Shown piece by piece: positions 63,885 to 64,000 of a DNA stretch of 64,000 nt. The stretch comes from Lateolabrax maculatus (taxonomy: Eukaryota; Chordata; Actinopteri; Acropomatiformes; Lateolabracidae): NCBI GenBank assembly GCA_031216445.1, contig CM062199.1:8894501-8958500 (forward strand), read 5' to 3'. How positions within the stretch are numbered: position 1 is the first letter of the stretch; each line of letters begins with the position of its first letter. The translations under genes were made by a program, and so were the position numbers. Below the pieces are notes generated by a model. The model saw only the letters and a program-made list of their open reading frames with translations. It was not told where the DNA came from and did no database searches.

Positions 63885-64000
63885 TATGTGTGCGGGTGTA
63901 AGTGTCAACATCAACAGTTCAGTAGCCTGATGGCTTGTGGGTAAAAACTGTCTCTGAAACTGCTGGTTTCGGGTCTGGATGCTCCTGTACCGCCTGCCAG
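63885..64000 (+). repeat. Dispersed teleost repeat running off the window end
   Basis: AACAGTTCAGTAGCCTGATG, GCTTGTGGGTAAAAACTGTC and TCTGGATGCTCCTGTACCGC match a repeat abundant in teleosts. The copy continues past position 64000. Confidence 0.75.

Larger units (their letters stand above)
31776..64000. other. Gene-poor intergenic region
   Basis: No plus- or minus-strand frame in these 32 kb shows recognisable protein similarity apart from transposon remnants, and no chained exons with plausible splice sites were found. In other vertebrates the region downstream of EIF3H leads into a large interval before TRPS1, consistent with a gene desert, but TRPS1 itself is not seen here. Stretches not listed separately look like AT-rich unique or unrecognised repeat sequence. 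Distal or non-coding transcripts cannot be excluded. Confidence 0.7.

Overview
The window is vertebrate nuclear DNA, almost certainly from a spiny-rayed (acanthomorph) teleost. The evidence is split exons with GT/AG borders, many long (CA)n tracts, poly-C and poly-T runs, AT-rich non-coding sequence, and remnants of typical fish transposons (tRNA-derived SINEs, Tc1/mariner, PIF/Harbinger, hAT-like MITEs, a non-LTR retrotransposon). Nothing prokaryotic or viral was seen. No previously undescribed biological system is evident. The window holds one gene and a stretch of gene-poor DNA.

Positions 1 to about 31,775 are the 3' part of one plus-strand gene, eif3h (translation initiation factor eIF3 subunit h, an MPN-domain protein). 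Six exons were placed by protein similarity and splice phase: 11726-11893, 16112-16211, 19096-19245, 26645-26765, 30814-30946 and 31440-31534. They encode about 255 residues, matching the C-terminal 73% of the vertebrate protein (residues about 97 to the end), with a TAG stop and an AATAAA signal at 31751-31756. The first two coding exons were not found, so they must lie upstream. Bases 1-11725 are then the 3' part of a large intron 2. The introns carry most of the notable features: a SINE ending close to the exon 6 acceptor, imperfect copies of the exon 6 end (including its splice donor) inside intron 6, a decayed Tc1 element, and a long pyrimidine-rich tract ahead of exon 7.

Positions 31,776-64,000 contain no gene I can support. 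In other vertebrates eif3h is transcribed toward a gene-poor interval before TRPS1, and this stretch may correspond to it; that is inference. It holds microsatellites, several decayed transposon families (two copies of one terminal-inverted-repeat element, a reverse-transcriptase remnant at about 38.5-39.0 kb, a Harbinger transposase remnant at about 56.2-56.7 kb, and MITE-like repeats at 34, 49, 51, 54, 63 and 64 kb) and a few unique segments that could be conserved non-coding elements. Those last need an alignment to test.
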